From Bacteroidota bacterium (GTDB lineage Bacteria; Bacteroidota; Ignavibacteria; Ignavibacteriales; Melioribacteraceae), in the NCBI GenBank assembly GCA_023381535.1, contig JAMCSN010000256.1, positions 997 through 7,691 of the forward strand: a stretch of DNA of 6,695 nucleotides, in the 5' to 3' direction. The notes under the pieces were generated by a model. It was given only the letters and a program-made list of their open reading frames with translations. It searched no databases and had not been told where the DNA came from. The translations under genes and the position numbers were made by a program. This document shows, piece by piece, positions 5,959 to 6,695 of this stretch. Each line of letters opens with the position of its first letter. The first letter of the stretch is position 1.

Positions 5959-6695
5959 TTACTCAAATATTTTCTTAAGAACGTCGAGTAGTTTTTCACG
6001 AAGCAATGGTTTGGAAACGAATTCTGTGAAGCCGGCATTAATAAAACTTTCACGGGCGCCGGGCTGCAGATAAGCTGTGGAAGCAATGATCGGGATATCT
6101 TTGTAGCCGCCCATCTTTCGGATAATTCTCAACGCATCCAACCCGTTATATTCGCCCTGAAGGTTGATATCCATAATAATGAAATCAAATTTTTTGGTCT
6201 TAAGAAGAGGCAATGCCGTTTCAAAACTAGGAGCGAATTCAATCCCTTTCAAATCTTTCATCTGAACCTTGAACAACAATTGAGAATCGACTTGATCTTC
6301 CAGATACAAACAAGATAACTGTGATACTGCTAGTTCTTTCTTAACAACAGGTTCAGCTTGAGCTTCTGCTTTTTGTTCTGGCAATTTCTCTGTCTTAGGT
6401 TTAACCTCCACAACTTTTTTGGCTGCAACACTTTCAACTTCCATTTTTTCTTTATCGCTAACAACAAACTTCAATGGGAATAATAATGCGTATTCATGCG
6501 GCTCAGAATCTTTGGTGATTACTTCTCTCTTTACCGAAAGAAGTTCGATTAGTTTCTTTGCCAACTTGACCGAAAATCTTGAGAAGCCGTAATTTCTTCT
6601 GCTCAAGTTTTCGTCTTCAGAAAAAATATCCGTGAATGCTTTCTGCAAGTACGAAGTTATTGCGCTGCGCCCATCCTTGATACCGATAGCACAAT
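5959..6695 (-). CDS. Hybrid histidine kinase fragment: degenerate HATPase domain, linker, intact receiver domain (5' truncated)
   Basis: The frame is open to the window edge, giving 244 visible residues from a Cys at 6693..6691. A TTG at 6648 is only an internal leucine, not a start. Residues 3-75 align with the C-terminal half of a histidine-kinase ATPase domain: IGIKDGRSAI at the G1/DxGxGI box, LQKAFTDIFSEDENLSRR at the F-box/ATP lid, and FSRFSVKLAKKLIELL at the G2/GxGLGLxxxKKL box. The box glycines are replaced (G1 D-G-R-S-A-I; G2 F-S-R-F-S-V), so ATP binding is probably weak or lost. Residues 78-123 are a Lys/Glu/Ala/Pro-rich linker. Residues 125-244 form a CheY-like receiver with E132/D133, phospho-acceptor D175 (FIIMDINLQG), T206 and K228 (FVSKPL), all intact. 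No DNA-binding domain follows. It precedes ogt on the same strand by 49 bases. The sensor and His-phosphorylation parts lie outside the window. Confidence 0.8.
   Translation of the reverse strand, partial: CAIGIKDGRSAITSYLQKAFTDIFSEDENLSRRNYGFSRFSVKLAKKLIELLSVKREVITKDSEPHEYALLFPLKFVVSDKEKMEVESVAAKKVVEVKPKTEKLPEQKAEAQAEPVVKKELAVSQLSCLYLEDQVDSQLLFKVQMKDLKGIEFAPSFETALPLLKTKKFDFIIMDINLQGEYNGLDALRIIRKMGGYKDIPIIASTAYLQPGARESFINAGFTEFVSKPLLREKLLDVLKKIFE

Noticed and set aside
5959..6648. A complete 229-residue protein starting at TTG 6648
   Set aside because: The frame continues open to 6695, and the extra residues extend a kinase ATPase-like domain, so TTG is an internal Leu codon and the gene is truncated by the window.

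Overview
The window is AT-rich, gene-dense bacterial DNA, roughly 40% GC by eye. It holds seven complete genes plus fragments of two more at the edges. Most starts lack a clear Shine-Dalgarno sequence, and the protein flavours (WbpB/WbpD sugar enzymes, a hybrid-kinase fragment, an Ogt ending in a clamp-like tail) suggest the Bacteroidota/Ignavibacteriota (FCB) side of the tree. That placement is inference from style, not from a marker gene.

Left block (1-1648, minus strand): a nucleotide-sugar operon, read right to left. A WbpB/WlbA-like UDP-GlcNAcA 3-oxidase is followed, with a 4-base ATGA overlap, by a WbpD/WlbB-like left-handed beta-helix N-acetyltransferase. After a 107-base gap, a third gene may begin exactly at the window edge. 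Only five codons (MKVPL) are visible, but they match the usual start of DegT/DnrJ/EryC1 aminotransferases, the missing middle enzyme (WbpE/WlbC) of this pathway. The product would be a UDP-2,3-diacetamido-uronic acid for a surface polysaccharide.

Middle block (1759-4990, plus strand): a tight three-gene operon starting from a 98-110 base divergent intergenic region. It encodes a POT/PTR2-type proton-coupled transporter, N-carbamoylputrescine amidase (AguB) and agmatine deiminase (AguA). The two enzymes form the complete agmatine-to-putrescine route; the transporter in the same operon may supply a substrate or a peptide source of arginine (inference).

Right block (5002-6695, minus strand): converges on the agu operon with only 11 bases between stop codons. 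In transcription order it has the C-terminal part of a hybrid histidine kinase cut by the window edge, an O6-alkylguanine-DNA alkyltransferase (Ogt), and a YjbQ/UPF0047 protein whose start overlaps the ogt stop (ATGA). The kinase fragment is the most unusual item: its ATPase domain has lost the glycines of the ATP-lid boxes, while its receiver domain keeps all phosphorylation residues. The Ogt ends in QMNLFR, a good match to the sliding-clamp-binding peptide.

No RNA genes, CRISPR arrays, insertion sequences or phage genes were seen. No intergenic stretch exceeds about 110 bases. The window is mainly housekeeping and accessory metabolism rather than an obvious new system.
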